DNA of 64,000 bases from Sideroxydans sp. (GTDB taxonomy: Bacteria > Pseudomonadota > Gammaproteobacteria > Burkholderiales > Gallionellaceae), in contig VMTA01000017.1 of the NCBI GenBank assembly GCA_013791855.1, forward strand, positions 1 to 64,000, written 5' to 3'. The notes under the pieces were generated by a model. It was not told the DNA's origin. It worked only from the letters and a program-made list of their open reading frames with translations, and made no database searches. The translations under genes and the position numbers were made by a program. Positions 31,362 to 41,182 of the stretch are shown here, piece by piece (the first letter of the stretch is position 1; every line of letters begins with the position of its first letter).

Positions 31362-32264
31362 TCAACTGGCGGGGTCTGAAAGCAACAGCTGCAGGCACTC
31401 CGCCAGATCCTCTTCCCACTGCGGCAGAATTAAGCCGAATACATCCTTGATTTTCTCGGTCGACAGCACCGAATTCGCCGGCCGCGTAGCCGGTAGCGGA
31501 TATTCGCGGGTGGGGATGCCTTGGATGGCCAGGGGTTTGTCGCGAAGCACGCGGTCATGCAAGCGAGCCAGCCGCACAATCTCTTGCGCATAGTCATACC
31601 AGTTGGTACTTCCAGCTGCAGTGAGATGATAGAGCCCCAGCTTGGAGTCCTCCGGCCGCATCATGAGCTGCTGCAGTATGTTCGAAGTGTTTTGTGCCAG
31701 TAACCTTGCCCAAGTCGGCGCGCCAAACTGGTCGTTCACGATACGCAGCGAATCGCGTTCCCGCGCCAGCCGCAGCACAGTCTTTACGAAATTCCCGCCG
31801 TGCACGCCATAAACCCAGCTGGTGCGCAGGATGAGATGTCTGCCACCAACCGCCTGTATCGCTTGCTCGCCAGCCAGCTTGGTCTTGCCGTAGACGCTCT
31901 GCGGGTTAGGAGTGTCGTGCTCCGAGTACGGTACGGCCTTGCTGCCGTCGAACACGTAATCGGTCGAATAGTGGACCAGCAAGGCATCAGACAACCTCGC
32001 CTCTTCAGCCAGGATGCCGGGTGCGGTACCGTTCACGGCCTGCGCCAGATCCGGTTCGCTCTCGGCCTTGTCTACCGCCGTATAGGCGGCCGGATTGACG
32101 ATGATGTCGGGGCGGTATTGTCGCAGTGCGGCACGGATCGCGTCGGGGCTGCCAAGGTCGAGTTGTTGGCGCGTCAGCGCGACGACCTTGCCCAGCGGCG
32201 CCAGTGCACGCTGCAACTCCCAGCCAACCTGCCCGTTGGCACCGGTGAGCAGGATGGTCCTCAA
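31362..32264 (-). CDS. rfbD: dTDP-4-dehydrorhamnose reductase
   Basis: Last step of dTDP-L-rhamnose synthesis. 300 aa, SDR fold: TILLTGANGQVG at the N-terminus, STDYVFDG, and the YGKTKLAGE active site. The start is a TTG at 32262-32264 that overlaps the rfbC TGA; no ATG or GTG is available near the family start. Converges on the tolC-type gene with 6 bases between the stops. Last gene of a six-gene leftward operon. Confidence 0.95.
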   Translation of the reverse strand: MRTILLTGANGQVGWELQRALAPLGKVVALTRQQLDLGSPDAIRAALRQYRPDIIVNPAAYTAVDKAESEPDLAQAVNGTAPGILAEEARLSDALLVHYSTDYVFDGSKAVPYSEHDTPNPQSVYGKTKLAGEQAIQAVGGRHLILRTSWVYGVHGGNFVKTVLRLARERDSLRIVNDQFGAPTWARLLAQNTSNILQQLMMRPEDSKLGLYHLTAAGSTNWYDYAQEIVRLARLHDRVLRDKPLAIQGIPTREYPLPATRPANSVLSTEKIKDVFGLILPQWEEDLAECLQLLLSDPAS

Positions 32265-32806
32265 GCGAACACTTCCGCCTCGCGCATGGGCTTGCCCAGT
32301 GCATCCTTGGTGGACAGTAACGGATCGCCTGACAGCGGCCAATCGATGGCAAGTTTCGGATCGTTCCACAGGATGCAGCGTTCGTGCTCCGGTGCCCAGT
32401 AGTCGGTGGCCTTGTACAGGAAATCGGCATACTCGGACATCACCAGAAAGCCATGCGCAAAACCCTCGGGTATCCACAGCATGCGTTTGTTCTCGGCACT
32501 GAGGTTGACGCAAGCAGCTTGACCGAAGGTGGGTGAGCTTCGGCGAATATCAACAGTGACATCGAATATCTCTCCGGAAGTTACCCGGACAAGTTTGGCT
32601 TGCGTCTGCTGTACCTGATAATGCAGACCACGTATGACTCCCTTAGCGGAGCGGGAATGGTTGTCTTGCACGAATTTAACCGAACGACCAATTAGTTGTT
32701 CGAACTCACTTTCGTTATAACTCTCATAAAAGAAACCGCGGGAATCCCCAAACACATCAGGCTCGATGATCAGCAAATCCGGGATGCGTGTCGCGATGAC
32801 CTTCAT
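32261..32806 (-). CDS. rfbC: dTDP-4-dehydrorhamnose 3,5-epimerase
   Basis: 181-aa cupin enzyme. MKVIATRIPDLLIIEPDVFG is the usual N-terminus; FVQDNHSRSAKGVIRGLHYQ carries the catalytic His region and PEGFAHGF the conserved turn. The ATG at 32804-32806 sits one base after the rfbA stop. Gene order B-A-C-D as in many rhamnose operons. Confidence 0.96.
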   Translation of the reverse strand: MKVIATRIPDLLIIEPDVFGDSRGFFYESYNESEFEQLIGRSVKFVQDNHSRSAKGVIRGLHYQVQQTQAKLVRVTSGEIFDVTVDIRRSSPTFGQAACVNLSAENKRMLWIPEGFAHGFLVMSEYADFLYKATDYWAPEHERCILWNDPKLAIDWPLSGDPLLSTKDALGKPMREAEVFA

Positions 32807-32807
32807 T

Positions 32808-33680
32808 TCAGAAGACTTCCTTAAAAATGGAAAGTAGATACTGGCCATAGCTGTTCTTGATCAGAGGTTGAGCCAACGCCTCCAGATCCGCGCGTGAAAT
32901 ATAGCCGCGTCGATAGGCTATTTCTTCCGGGCAGGCGATCACCAATCCTTGTCTTTTTTGAAGTGTTTGAATGAACAGCGATGCATCCATTAATGAATCA
33001 TGCGTACCCGTATCCAGCCAAGCGCTGCCACGCCTGAATATTTTTACGTCTAGAGTGCCGCGTTCAAGATAGATCTGATTGATGGTGGTTATCTCAAGTT
33101 CGCCACGGGAGGAGGGCTTGATGGACTTGGCGATATTAACGACATCATTGTCATAGAAATAAAGTCCGGTGACCGCATAGTTCGACTTCGGGACCATTGG
33201 CTTTTCCTCGATGCTCAGAGCCTGACCATTAGCATCAAACTCAACGACACCATAGCGCTCCGGATCGGTAACGCGATAGGCGAAAACGGTCCCTCCCTCC
33301 TTCTTGCTGGTGGCAGCAGAAAGCAAATGTTCGAAGCCGTGACCGTAGAAGATGTTGTCCCCCAGGACGAGTGCGCAACTGTCGCTGCCAATGAAATCCT
33401 CGCCGATGATAAAAGCCTGGGCCAAACCATCCGGCGAAGGTTGTACGGCGTAGGACAGATCGATGCCCCACTGCTTGCCGTCACCCAACAGCTGTTCGAA
33501 GCGCGGAGTGTCCTGCGGCGTGGAGATGATGAGGATGTCTTTGATCCCGGCCAGCATCAGCGTGGTCAGCGGATAGTAGATCATCGGTTTGTCGTAGATC
33601 GGTAGCAGCTGCTTGGATACTGGCAGCGTCACCGGATAGAGGCGGGTGCCGGAACCGCCGGCGAGGATGATGCCTTTCAT
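32808..33680 (-). CDS. rfbA: Glucose-1-phosphate thymidylyltransferase
   Basis: 290-aa enzyme making dTDP-glucose. [18 protein letters not shown] nucleotide-binding start, [17 protein letters not shown], and [20 protein letters not shown]. The ATG at 33678-33680 overlaps the rfbB stop by four bases. Its product also feeds the 3-amino-sugar genes at 47-49 kb, which have no rfbA of their own in the window. Confidence 0.97.
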   Translation of the reverse strand: MKGIILAGGSGTRLYPVTLPVSKQLLPIYDKPMIYYPLTTLMLAGIKDILIISTPQDTPRFEQLLGDGKQWGIDLSYAVQPSPDGLAQAFIIGEDFIGSDSCALVLGDNIFYGHGFEHLLSAATSKKEGGTVFAYRVTDPERYGVVEFDANGQALSIEEKPMVPKSNYAVTGLYFYDNDVVNIAKSIKPSSRGELEITTINQIYLERGTLDVKIFRRGSAWLDTGTHDSLMDASLFIQTLQKRQGLVIACPEEIAYRRGYISRADLEALAQPLIKNSYGQYLLSIFKEVF

Positions 33681-34744
33681 GTCGCGCTCCTGTTCGTGTA
33701 GTTCTGCTGCACCCAATTTTGGTAATCACCACTGGTAACGCCCTGCACCCAATCGGTATTCGAGAGATACCACTGAACGGTCTTGCGCAGACCGGTATCG
33801 AAAGTCTCCAGCGGTTTCCAACCCAAGTCGTTGGCGATCTTGCTGGCATCGATCGCGTATCGCATATCGTGCCCGGGTCGGTCGGTCACATAGGTGATGA
33901 GCTGGCTATGCGGCGCGCCCTGCGGACGAAGCTCATCCAAAATTGCGCAGATGGTCTGCACCACTTCCAGATTGGTCTTCTCGTTCCTACCGCCGATGTT
34001 ATAGGTTTCGCCCAGCGTTCCCTTCTCCAGCACAAGGCGCAAAGCCCGCGCATGATCATCCACATATAACCAGTCGCGGATGTTGTCGCCCTTGCCATAG
34101 ATCGGCAAAGGCTTGCCGTTGACGGCATTCAGGATAACCAGCGGAATGAGCTTCTCGGGAAAGTGATAAGGACCGTAATTGTTGGAGCAGTTGGTCGTCA
34201 CAACCGGCAAGCCATAAGAGTGATGCCATGCTCGAACCAGATGGTCGCTGGAAGCCTTGCTCGCGGAATAAGGCGAGTTTGGTTTATAAGCCGTATCTTC
34301 GGTGAAAAAACCTTCGTCGCCCAAGCTGCCATACACCTCGTCGGTGGAGATATGGTGGAAGCGAAAGTCGGCTTTCTTATCGCCTTCAAGGTTGTTCCAG
34401 TGGTTGCGTGCCGCCTCCAGCAGGGTATATGTGCCGAAAATGTTAGTCTGGATGAACTCGGCCGGACCGGAGATGGAACGATCCACATGCGACTCAGCGG
34501 CCAAGTGCATCAACGCATCCGGCTGGTGCTCGCGGAACACGCGCGCCACTTCGGCGGCATCGCAGATGTCCACTTTTTCGAAAGCGTAGCGAGGGCTGTC
34601 CGACACCGAAGCCAGCGACTGCAGGTTGCCGGCATAGGTCAGCTTGTCGACGTTGACGACATGGCAATCGGTTTCGTTGAGGAACTGCCGGAGGACGGCA
34701 GAGCCGATGAATCCGGCACCGCCGGTGACGAGTATCTTTTTCAT
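33677..34744 (-). CDS. rfbB: dTDP-glucose 4,6-dehydratase
   Basis: 355-aa extended [47 protein letters not shown] active site, and [15 protein letters not shown]. An alternative ATG lies 9 bases upstream. Its product, dTDP-4-keto-6-deoxyglucose, is shared by rhamnose synthesis and by the FdtA-type isomerase at 47.7 kb. Confidence 0.97.
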   Translation of the reverse strand: MKKILVTGGAGFIGSAVLRQFLNETDCHVVNVDKLTYAGNLQSLASVSDSPRYAFEKVDICDAAEVARVFREHQPDALMHLAAESHVDRSISGPAEFIQTNIFGTYTLLEAARNHWNNLEGDKKADFRFHHISTDEVYGSLGDEGFFTEDTAYKPNSPYSASKASSDHLVRAWHHSYGLPVVTTNCSNNYGPYHFPEKLIPLVILNAVNGKPLPIYGKGDNIRDWLYVDDHARALRLVLEKGTLGETYNIGGRNEKTNLEVVQTICAILDELRPQGAPHSQLITYVTDRPGHDMRYAIDASKIANDLGWKPLETFDTGLRKTVQWYLSNTDWVQGVTSGDYQNWVQQNYTNRSAT

Positions 34745-34778
34745 GGGGATCATTTTACCGGATGGATTGATGTCTGCC

Positions 34779-36053
34779 TCACAGACCAAGGGGCAGGAGG
34801 GTTCCTATCAGTTCAGCGGCACGCTCAGTCGCGCCTCGATTGTCGCGGACAAAGTGCTCACCGCATTGCGCCATGTGCTTCATGCGAGGCTCATCGTGTA
34901 GCAGGGTGTTCAATTGATGAACCAGATCATCAGCCTGACTAACGCGAAGTGCGGCGCCACTGGCCAAAGCCTGTTCGGTCGCTTGAGCGAAGTTAAAGGT
35001 ATGCGGACCAACTATCACCGGCTTGGCTACGACGCATGCCTCGATCAGGTTCTGCCCCCCCAGCGGCAACAGACTGCCGCCGATGAAGGCGACATCACAG
35101 GCGGCATAGTAGGCGAACATCTCGCCCATGCTGTCACCCAATACCACCTGCGTATCGGCAGCGATGAGCTCATTGCGGCTGCGGCGCTGCAGGCGGAATC
35201 CGTGCTGCTCGATCAGGGCGGCTACTTCGTCGAAGCGTTGCGGATGGCGCGGTACGATGACCGTCAGCAAATCATTTACGGTAGCTTCCTTCAGCGCTTC
35301 CAGCAGCAATATTTCTTCACCCTCCCGTGTGCTCGCGGCGAGGAAAACCGGGCGGGTTTCACCGAAGTGCTCGCGCAGGTGACGGCCGAGTTCGAGTTGT
35401 GCGGCCGGCGGGGCGATGTCGAACTTAAGGTTGCCCATCACCGGCACGGAATGGCCGCTCAGCGAAGACAGGCGCTGCGCGTCGTCATCGGTCTGTGCGG
35501 CAATCAGTGTGAGCGCATGCAGGCCATCGTGGGTCAGTCGTGGGTAGCGCGCATATTTGCGCGCGGAGCGTTCTGACAATCTTGCGTTGAGCAACAGCAG
35601 CGGTGTCTTGGTGCGCTGGCATGCGTGGATCAGGTTGAACCACACCTCGGTCTCCAGCAATACACCGACCTGCGGCTGGAAATGCTGCAGGAAGCGGCGC
35701 ACGGCAAAGGGGTAATCGTAAGGCAGGTAGACGCGCAGCACATCGTCGCCGTAGAGCTGCTCGCTGGCTGAACGCCCGGTGGGTGTGGTGTGGGTGAGCA
35801 GGATCTGATGTTGCGGGTAACGGGTGCGCAGTTCTTGCACCAATGTGGCGGCGGCGCGTGTCTCACCGACCGAGACGGTGTGCAGCCAGATCACCGGTTT
35901 GTCGCTGCGGACGCGGTAGCGCCCGAAGCGCTCGCCGATGTGCTGCAGGTACTCCGGTTGTTTGCGCGCGCGCCAGAGCAGATGCAGCAGTGCATAGGGC
36001 AGCAGCAGCCACAGCAGCAGGGTGTAGGCGAGGCGGTTGTCGAACAGCCTCAT
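34779..36053 (-). CDS. waaA: Kdo transferase WaaA
   Basis: GT30 enzyme that adds Kdo to lipid A precursor at the inner membrane. 424 aa: N-terminal membrane anchor, [53 protein letters not shown], and the C-terminal [16 protein letters not shown] and [15 protein letters not shown], all family hallmarks. Overlaps the heptosyltransferase gene by four bases and lies 34 bases before rfbB. Confidence 0.97.
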   Translation of the reverse strand: MRLFDNRLAYTLLLWLLLPYALLHLLWRARKQPEYLQHIGERFGRYRVRSDKPVIWLHTVSVGETRAAATLVQELRTRYPQHQILLTHTTPTGRSASEQLYGDDVLRVYLPYDYPFAVRRFLQHFQPQVGVLLETEVWFNLIHACQRTKTPLLLLNARLSERSARKYARYPRLTHDGLHALTLIAAQTDDDAQRLSSLSGHSVPVMGNLKFDIAPPAAQLELGRHLREHFGETRPVFLAASTREGEEILLLEALKEATVNDLLTVIVPRHPQRFDEVAALIEQHGFRLQRRSRNELIAADTQVVLGDSMGEMFAYYAACDVAFIGGSLLPLGGQNLIEACVVAKPVIVGPHTFNFAQATEQALASGAALRVSQADDLVHQLNTLLHDEPRMKHMAQCGEHFVRDNRGATERAAELIGTLLPLGL

Positions 36054-37132
36054 ATGCGGTCACCCAGTGCGCGTGACAATTGCTGCATCACGTCCTCGAC
36101 CTCGATCAGCGCCATCGCGCCGGAATGGTGCACGCGTGTGTTCCACGGCAGTCGTGCGGGGTCCTTGCCGAGGTACTCGCGCACCGCCTCGTCATAACGA
36201 TCCACGCAATAGGTCGTGCGCTGGTAGGGGCCGGTGAGTCGCGCGGGCGCGACGGCATAGAGACCGACGACCGGCGTATCGACGGCGCGCGCGAGATGCA
36301 CGGCGGCGGTGTCCGGGGCGATCAGGACATCCGCCTCGGCGAGCACGGCGGCCAGCTGTTTCGGAGTGGTCTGGCCACACAGGTTCAGCGTGTGAGTGGG
36401 GGCGACCTGGGCCAGCCGTTCACATATCGCGCGCTCGTCGGCCGCGTTCCCGCCTGTGATGACGATGCCGCAGTCGAAGTATTTGACCGCCAGTTCGATC
36501 ACCTTGGCATAACGCGGCGTCAGCCAATTGCGCTCGATCTTGCTGGAGACGGGGTGCAGGGCAATCAGCGGTCGCGGTAATGCGGCGGTCTTCTTACGGG
36601 CCCATGCCTGTTCGGCGGTGGTGATCGGGAGTGCCCATTCGGCTCGGGCCGGTGTGCCGGTCAGTTCGGTCACGAACGCGAGGAAGCTGTCGGCGAGATG
36701 GTCGTTCTTGAACGGGATGCTGCGGTTGCAGAACAGCCATTGCAGCTCGCGCGCACGGGTGCGGTCAAAGCCGACCTTGATCGGTGCGCGTATGGCCGGA
36801 TAGAGCAGGTTGATACGCAGGTTGGCCTGCATCGCCAGTACGGCATCGAAGCGGTGTTCACCGAGCAGACAATAAAAGGCGCGATAGTCGGACAGGCTGC
36901 GCGGCTTGTCTGTCACCAGAAATTCCACACCGTCCAAGCCTTCCAGCAAAGAGTATGCAAGCGGGCTGGTGATCCAAGTGATCTTGGCGTCGGGCAATTC
37001 GTGCCGGAGTGCCCGTATCGCGGCCGCGACCATAACCACATCGCCCAGTGCGGAAAAGCGGACGATGGCGATGTGCTGGGGAGGGGCGTTTGGATCGGTC
37101 ACGGGCACTCTGCAGAGAGAACAGGGCGGCAT
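36050..37132 (-). CDS. Glycosyltransferase family 9 (heptosyltransferase-like)
   Basis: About 360 aa. IAIVRFSALGDVVMVAAAIRAL at the N-terminus, IALHPVSSKIERNWLTPRYAKVIE in the middle, and LIAPDTAAVHLARAVDTPVVGLY near the C-terminus are GT9 signatures as in WaaC/WaaF. First gene of the leftward operon. The start is uncertain: an ATG further out (37163-37165) and a GTG at about 37102 also keep the frame. Core heptose transfer is likely; the exact acceptor is not predictable. Confidence 0.88.
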   Translation of the reverse strand: MPPCSLCRVPVTDPNAPPQHIAIVRFSALGDVVMVAAAIRALRHELPDAKITWITSPLAYSLLEGLDGVEFLVTDKPRSLSDYRAFYCLLGEHRFDAVLAMQANLRINLLYPAIRAPIKVGFDRTRARELQWLFCNRSIPFKNDHLADSFLAFVTELTGTPARAEWALPITTAEQAWARKKTAALPRPLIALHPVSSKIERNWLTPRYAKVIELAVKYFDCGIVITGGNAADERAICERLAQVAPTHTLNLCGQTTPKQLAAVLAEADVLIAPDTAAVHLARAVDTPVVGLYAVAPARLTGPYQRTTYCVDRYDEAVREYLGKDPARLPWNTRVHHSGAMALIEVEDVMQQLSRALGDRI

Positions 37133-37158
37133 TGTAGCGAAATCGATGTGCTCATGGC

Positions 37159-37188
37159 TTGACACGGTTTACATGCAGCTGCTGTAAT
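37159..37188 (+). promoter_or_regulatory. Sigma-70-type promoter of the polysaccharide locus
   Basis: A perfect TTGACA at 37159-37164, an 18-base spacer and TGTAAT at 37183-37188, about 30 bases before the MarR-type regulator. It heads the rightward polysaccharide gene run. Confidence 0.5.
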
Positions 37189-37219
37189 ACAGTGCGTTCA
37201 CTGATTGAACATACAAAAA

Positions 37220-37567
37220 ATGCTTGATGAAACCACGCATTACAGTTTGCTGAAGACCTTGGAAGAGAACCCAGGGCTTTCGCAGAGGGAGTTGGCCAAG
37301 AAGCTGGGCGTTAGCCTCGGCAAGGTCAACTACTGCCTGAACAAGCTGGTCGAAAAGGGCAGCCTGAAGATCAACAATTTCCGTAACAGTTCAAACAAGC
37401 TGGCATACGCCTATCTGCTGACCCCGCAGGGCATAGAGTCACGTGCGCGCATGACCGTCGAGTTCCTGAAAGTAAAGGTGCATGAATATGAGTGCCTGCG
37501 CGCAGAGATCGAGGAGTTGCAGCGCGAGGCTGAGCAAAAAGGGTTGCTGGAGAAATTACATGATTGA
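37220..37567 (+). CDS. MarR-family EPS-associated regulator
   Basis: 115-aa winged-helix protein: [20 protein letters not shown] then [14 protein letters not shown] is the HTH, and [20 protein letters not shown] continues the family pattern, with a C-terminal coiled coil of about 25 residues. Members of this family head exopolysaccharide/O-antigen loci in many betaproteobacteria. ATG 37220 is used; a TTG at 37205 also keeps the frame. Its stop overlaps the next gene. Confidence 0.9.
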   Translation: MLDETTHYSLLKTLEENPGLSQRELAKKLGVSLGKVNYCLNKLVEKGSLKINNFRNSSNKLAYAYLLTPQGIESRARMTVEFLKVKVHEYECLRAEIEELQREAEQKGLLEKLHD

Positions 37568-38201
37568 AGAAAAAACGCTCAAATCCATTGACGTCGTTTG
37601 GCATTGCGCAACGGTGACACGCGCTCGCCGTGAGGCTCAAAATAAACATCGTGGTGCCATCCTCTGGTTCACCGGACTATCCGGCGCGGGTAAATCTACC
37701 CTTGCTCATGCCGTCGAAGAGGAATTGCACCAACTTGGTTGCCGCACTTTTGTACTGGATGGTGACAACGTACGCCACGGCCTGTGTGGCGACCTAGGAT
37801 TTTCCAATGAAGATCGCATTGAGAACATCCGTCGTGTGGGTGAAATGGCAAAGCTGTTTTTGGACGCCGGCGTGATTGTGCTGACTGCCTTTATCTCGCC
37901 GTTTCGAACTGACCGTGAAAGGGTGCGAAGCATGGTCGAGTATGGTGACTTCATCGAGATCTATTGCGATAGCTCGCTCGAGGTGTGTGAATCGCGCGAC
38001 GTGAAAGGGATGTACAAGAAGGCGCGGACTGGGCAGATTGCCGAGTTTACTGGCATTTCCTCACCCTATGAGGCTCCCGAGAAGCCGGAGCTGAAGGTGG
38101 ATACCGGTGGCGAAGAACTTAATAAATGTGTACAGCAAGTGTTAAACGATATAGCGCAGCGCGGAATTGCCGGCAAGATTCAGTCTCGGAAACTAACGTG
38201 A
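37560..38201 (+). CDS. cysC: Adenylylsulfate kinase
   Basis: 213-aa APS kinase that makes PAPS from APS and ATP. P-loop [55 protein letters not shown] and GMYKKARTG are all canonical. It starts inside the end of the regulator gene (overlap of 8 bases). PAPS would permit sulfation, but I see no sulfotransferase in the window. Distinct from the shorter, divergent CysC-like gene at 39.4 kb. Confidence 0.93.
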   Translation: MIEEKTLKSIDVVWHCATVTRARREAQNKHRGAILWFTGLSGAGKSTLAHAVEEELHQLGCRTFVLDGDNVRHGLCGDLGFSNEDRIENIRRVGEMAKLFLDAGVIVLTAFISPFRTDRERVRSMVEYGDFIEIYCDSSLEVCESRDVKGMYKKARTGQIAEFTGISSPYEAPEKPELKVDTGGEELNKCVQQVLNDIAQRGIAGKIQSRKLT

Positions 38202-39388
38202 AAATAATAGACAAGGTAGCCTTTCTGGTGCACGAACCCGTGATGTACGCGCATTACTCGAGCGTATGGGCTGAGATGGATCGACAGGCGTTTGTAATCG
38301 TATTGCTGGGGTCGGCCGCGCGATTGGATGGGCAGGCGGATGAGCGTACTCGTGATTTTCTCAACAAGTTGGCTACTCTAAATTATGAGGTGGTATCTCT
38401 GGACGAGATCGTGCGACGAAAAATCAAATACCGGTTCGTTATTAGCAATCACATCATGGGTGGCAGCACAACCCGTCCGACCCAGTTTTCTCGGGAGCAA
38501 CAACGGCAACGCAGTTACAGGAATTGGAAATGGTATGTGTTAAATACGGCAAGACGCGCGGTAGGTTTGCCCAGAAAATATACGTATGAAATTGATCCGC
38601 TTCAATACCTGCCATTGCAGGCTGGCATCGGGCAAATTCGCTTTATGTATGGAGCGGACATCAGCGATGGCTGGTCGCTTGATAAATGGAACGAGATATA
38701 CGACCTGTTTCTTTGCCACGGAGTAAATGACGAGCGAGAAATCAAAAAAAGATTCAAGGGCGAAACTTTCATAATGGGCTACCCGAGGTATGACGGATAT
38801 TTTTCTGGCGAAATGGATTTGAGTCGCATAAAAAGCGAATTCGGCCTTTCTGAATCCAGAAAAACGGTGCTGTGGATGCCAACCCTCGGCGGTGAGTATT
38901 CATCAATTCCGTTATTTGCGGAACCTCTGTTAGCGTTAAGCGAAAAATACAACCTCGTGGTGAGGCCGCATCCTCTTTCATTCGTTCAGGAAAAGGAATT
39001 TATCAGCCTGTTGGAAGATTTAAATTTCAAGATTGATCGTAACGCAGTACGTGATATGAATGAGCTGTTTGGAGTCGCAGATGTAATATTGGCCGACAAT
39101 GGTGGCACGCCTTTTTCGGCGATCTTCCTGGGGAGGAATGTAGTTTTTCTTGAAGTGCCTGAGGCAGCATCAACGTCATATTTTGCTGAGTCGTCAGTAG
39201 TGGAGTTAAAAAATCACTTGCCTGTTATTTCTCATCAAGACATTCACAAACTCGAGAATATGTTGGATTCCGAGGAGTTCTACTCGGAAAACAAACGAAG
39301 TGTTGAAGCGCTTTATAAAAAGTATTTCGATTCCCCCAGAGGGGGCGGTGCCAAAAGGGTGGCAGATTTGTTGGGCAGTCTGAAATAA
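38198..39388 (+). CDS. TagF/CDP-glycerol glycerophosphotransferase-like protein
   Basis: 396 aa, starting at a GTG that overlaps the cysC stop (GTGA). The C-terminal half has a GT-B look related to CDP-glycerol glycerophosphotransferases: [27 protein letters not shown], and [19 protein letters not shown] followed by [10 protein letters not shown]. No signal peptide or membrane helix is evident. AT-richer than the genes before it. The next genes make an activated phosphoramidate, so this is a candidate for transferring it, or a glycerol phosphate, to the polysaccharide; that is inference. Confidence 0.75.
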   Translation: MKIIDKVAFLVHEPVMYAHYSSVWAEMDRQAFVIVLLGSAARLDGQADERTRDFLNKLATLNYEVVSLDEIVRRKIKYRFVISNHIMGGSTTRPTQFSREQQRQRSYRNWKWYVLNTARRAVGLPRKYTYEIDPLQYLPLQAGIGQIRFMYGADISDGWSLDKWNEIYDLFLCHGVNDEREIKKRFKGETFIMGYPRYDGYFSGEMDLSRIKSEFGLSESRKTVLWMPTLGGEYSSIPLFAEPLLALSEKYNLVVRPHPLSFVQEKEFISLLEDLNFKIDRNAVRDMNELFGVADVILADNGGTPFSAIFLGRNVVFLEVPEAASTSYFAESSVVELKNHLPVISHQDIHKLENMLDSEEFYSENKRSVEALYKKYFDSPRGGGAKRVADLLGSLK

Positions 39389-39428
39389 ATTCTTCCCAGC
39401 AGGAAGACCCATTAAATAGGAATGACTC

Positions 39429-39956
39429 ATGGTTATTTGGATAATTGGCTTGTCGGGCACCGGGAAAACTACACTGGCTAATCAAGTCGTCGAGCGGATC
39501 CGTAGAATGAGCGGCAAGGTGGTCTTATTGGACGGAGATTTGATTCGCGCGCTATTTGGCAACGATGTGGATCATACCGTTGAGGGGCGGCGGCGGAATG
39601 CCGAAAGGCTTTCGGCTCTTTCAAAATTTCTTGCCGGTCAGGGTATACACGTAGTGGCAGCCGTCCTTTCAATTTTCCCAGAGTGGAGACGCTGGAACAG
39701 GGAGAACATTCCGGATTATGCAGAGGTGTACATAAAGGCATCCATGCAAACATTGCTTAGACGGGACATCAAGAATCTGTATGCCAAGGCAATGAGAGGA
39801 GAAATTGTAAATGTGGTGGGCGTGGATATTCCATTTCCTGAGCCAGAGAGTCCGGAATTGGTGATTGAAAATGATGCCGACCGAATGGAATTCGGAGAGC
39901 TGACCGACAAAATCATGAATCTGGATGTAGTGCGTGAGGCGCTGGGGTTCGCATGA
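39429..39956 (+). CDS. CysC-like kinase, candidate cytidine diphosphoramidate kinase
   Basis: 175 aa, shorter than canonical APS kinase. P-loop GLSGTGKTT (residues 7-15), LLDGDLIRALFG and RRRNAERLSALSKFLAGQGI keep the fold, but HVVAAVLSIFPEWRRWNREN replaces the usual TAFISPFR substrate stretch. In Campylobacter jejuni the CysC homologue Cj1415 phosphorylates the cytidine 3'-OH of CDP-amidate, by analogy with PAPS formation. The other three pathway enzymes lie 2-6 kb downstream, which favours that assignment here. A second APS kinase is the alternative. Confidence 0.8.
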   Translation: MVIWIIGLSGTGKTTLANQVVERIRRMSGKVVLLDGDLIRALFGNDVDHTVEGRRRNAERLSALSKFLAGQGIHVVAAVLSIFPEWRRWNRENIPDYAEVYIKASMQTLLRRDIKNLYAKAMRGEIVNVVGVDIPFPEPESPELVIENDADRMEFGELTDKIMNLDVVREALGFA

Positions 39957-41170
39957 ATTTATTGGCGCTGGCTGCCGGATTGGTCGTTGTCGAAGTCGGC
40001 CTGCTTGCAATAGTAAGCCTGCAACGGAGAGGCTTTCCGTGGCTGATTACACAAAAGGACGAATTGCCGACCTTTGATGCTGACGCATTGCAGAGATTCA
40101 TGGATTACAGCTTTGATCCGCATCTGGGTTGGGTGCGAAGAGCCAACTCAAGCGGGATCGAAAATGGCCAAAGTGGTCCCATTTCCTTTCATATTGATGA
40201 GCGGGGTTCGCGTGCTGATTCCCTGGCCAAAGAGCCGCCAGTCATAGCGGCTTTCGGCGACTCCTATGCCTTTTGCCGGCAAGTAGAAGATGATGAAACA
40301 TGGGAAGCTCAGCTGTCGAGCCGAGAGAATTTTGGTGTCTTGAACTTTGGCGTGGGAAATTATGGGGTCGATCAGGCGCTTTTGCGTTATGAGTGTACGG
40401 CTTTGCCTGATACGGTCCGAGTTGTAGTGATGGGTTTTGTGCCGGAAACGATCTGTCGGATCCAGTCTTACTGGAAACACTATCTCGAGTTTGGCAACAC
40501 GTTTGCATTTAAACCGCGATTCATCCTTGACCCAGAGGGCCGATTAGTACTTTTGGAGAATCTGGTGCGGAACTCGGGCGATTTTATAAATATTCGGGGG
40601 ATACTCCCCGAAATACGCGAAGCAGATGGTTTTTACAAACGGAAATTTAGGTCGCATCAGTTTAGATTCCCCTATACCGCCAGCTTGCTGCGGAATCCAT
40701 TGAAGCACAGCAAGCTGATGCTAGCGGTGGCAGTGCGAGGAATGGGGCGTGCACTGGGTATTACAAATAGCAGGATAGAGAATCTTCCGTTTACGCTAGT
40801 GATGAAAAATAACCTGCGCGATGCTTACCGGTTATATGACGACAGCAAATCAACAAAGTTGCTAAGCGCAATATTGCTGCGATTCAAGGAAGAAGCGCAA
40901 CGCCGAGGGCATATTCCGCTGGTGGTAGTAATGCCGCAATTGCTCGATTTGAGGTTAAGTAAGAATGGCGCCGCACCCTATCAGGGGTACTTTGCTGAAG
41001 TGGCGCACCAGCTATCCGTACTTGATCTTACTGACAGTTTTATAAATGAGGAATTTGAAAAGCTTTACATCAATGATCAATACGGCGGCCATCTTTCGGC
41101 TGAAGGAAACCGGCTGGTCGCGGATAAAATTTCAACATGGCTAATGCACAATCATGAATCAGCAAGATAG
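39953..41170 (+). CDS. SGNH/GDSL-like membrane-anchored protein
   Basis: 405 aa with an N-terminal hydrophobic anchor (about residues 2-20). Blocks of the SGNH hydrolase fold are visible: AAFGDSYAFCRQ with the nucleophile Ser, NFGVGNYGVDQALLRYE, and near the end DQYGGHLSAEGNRLV with the catalytic Asp/His. Overlaps the kinase gene. Probably modifies the surface polymer (acyl or other ester handling). A role in phosphoramidate attachment is possible but unproven. Confidence 0.75.
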   Translation: MNLLALAAGLVVVEVGLLAIVSLQRRGFPWLITQKDELPTFDADALQRFMDYSFDPHLGWVRRANSSGIENGQSGPISFHIDERGSRADSLAKEPPVIAAFGDSYAFCRQVEDDETWEAQLSSRENFGVLNFGVGNYGVDQALLRYECTALPDTVRVVVMGFVPETICRIQSYWKHYLEFGNTFAFKPRFILDPEGRLVLLENLVRNSGDFINIRGILPEIREADGFYKRKFRSHQFRFPYTASLLRNPLKHSKLMLAVAVRGMGRALGITNSRIENLPFTLVMKNNLRDAYRLYDDSKSTKLLSAILLRFKEEAQRRGHIPLVVVMPQLLDLRLSKNGAAPYQGYFAEVAHQLSVLDLTDSFINEEFEKLYINDQYGGHLSAEGNRLVADKISTWLMHNHESAR

Positions 41171-41182
41171 GAAGCAGAACTA

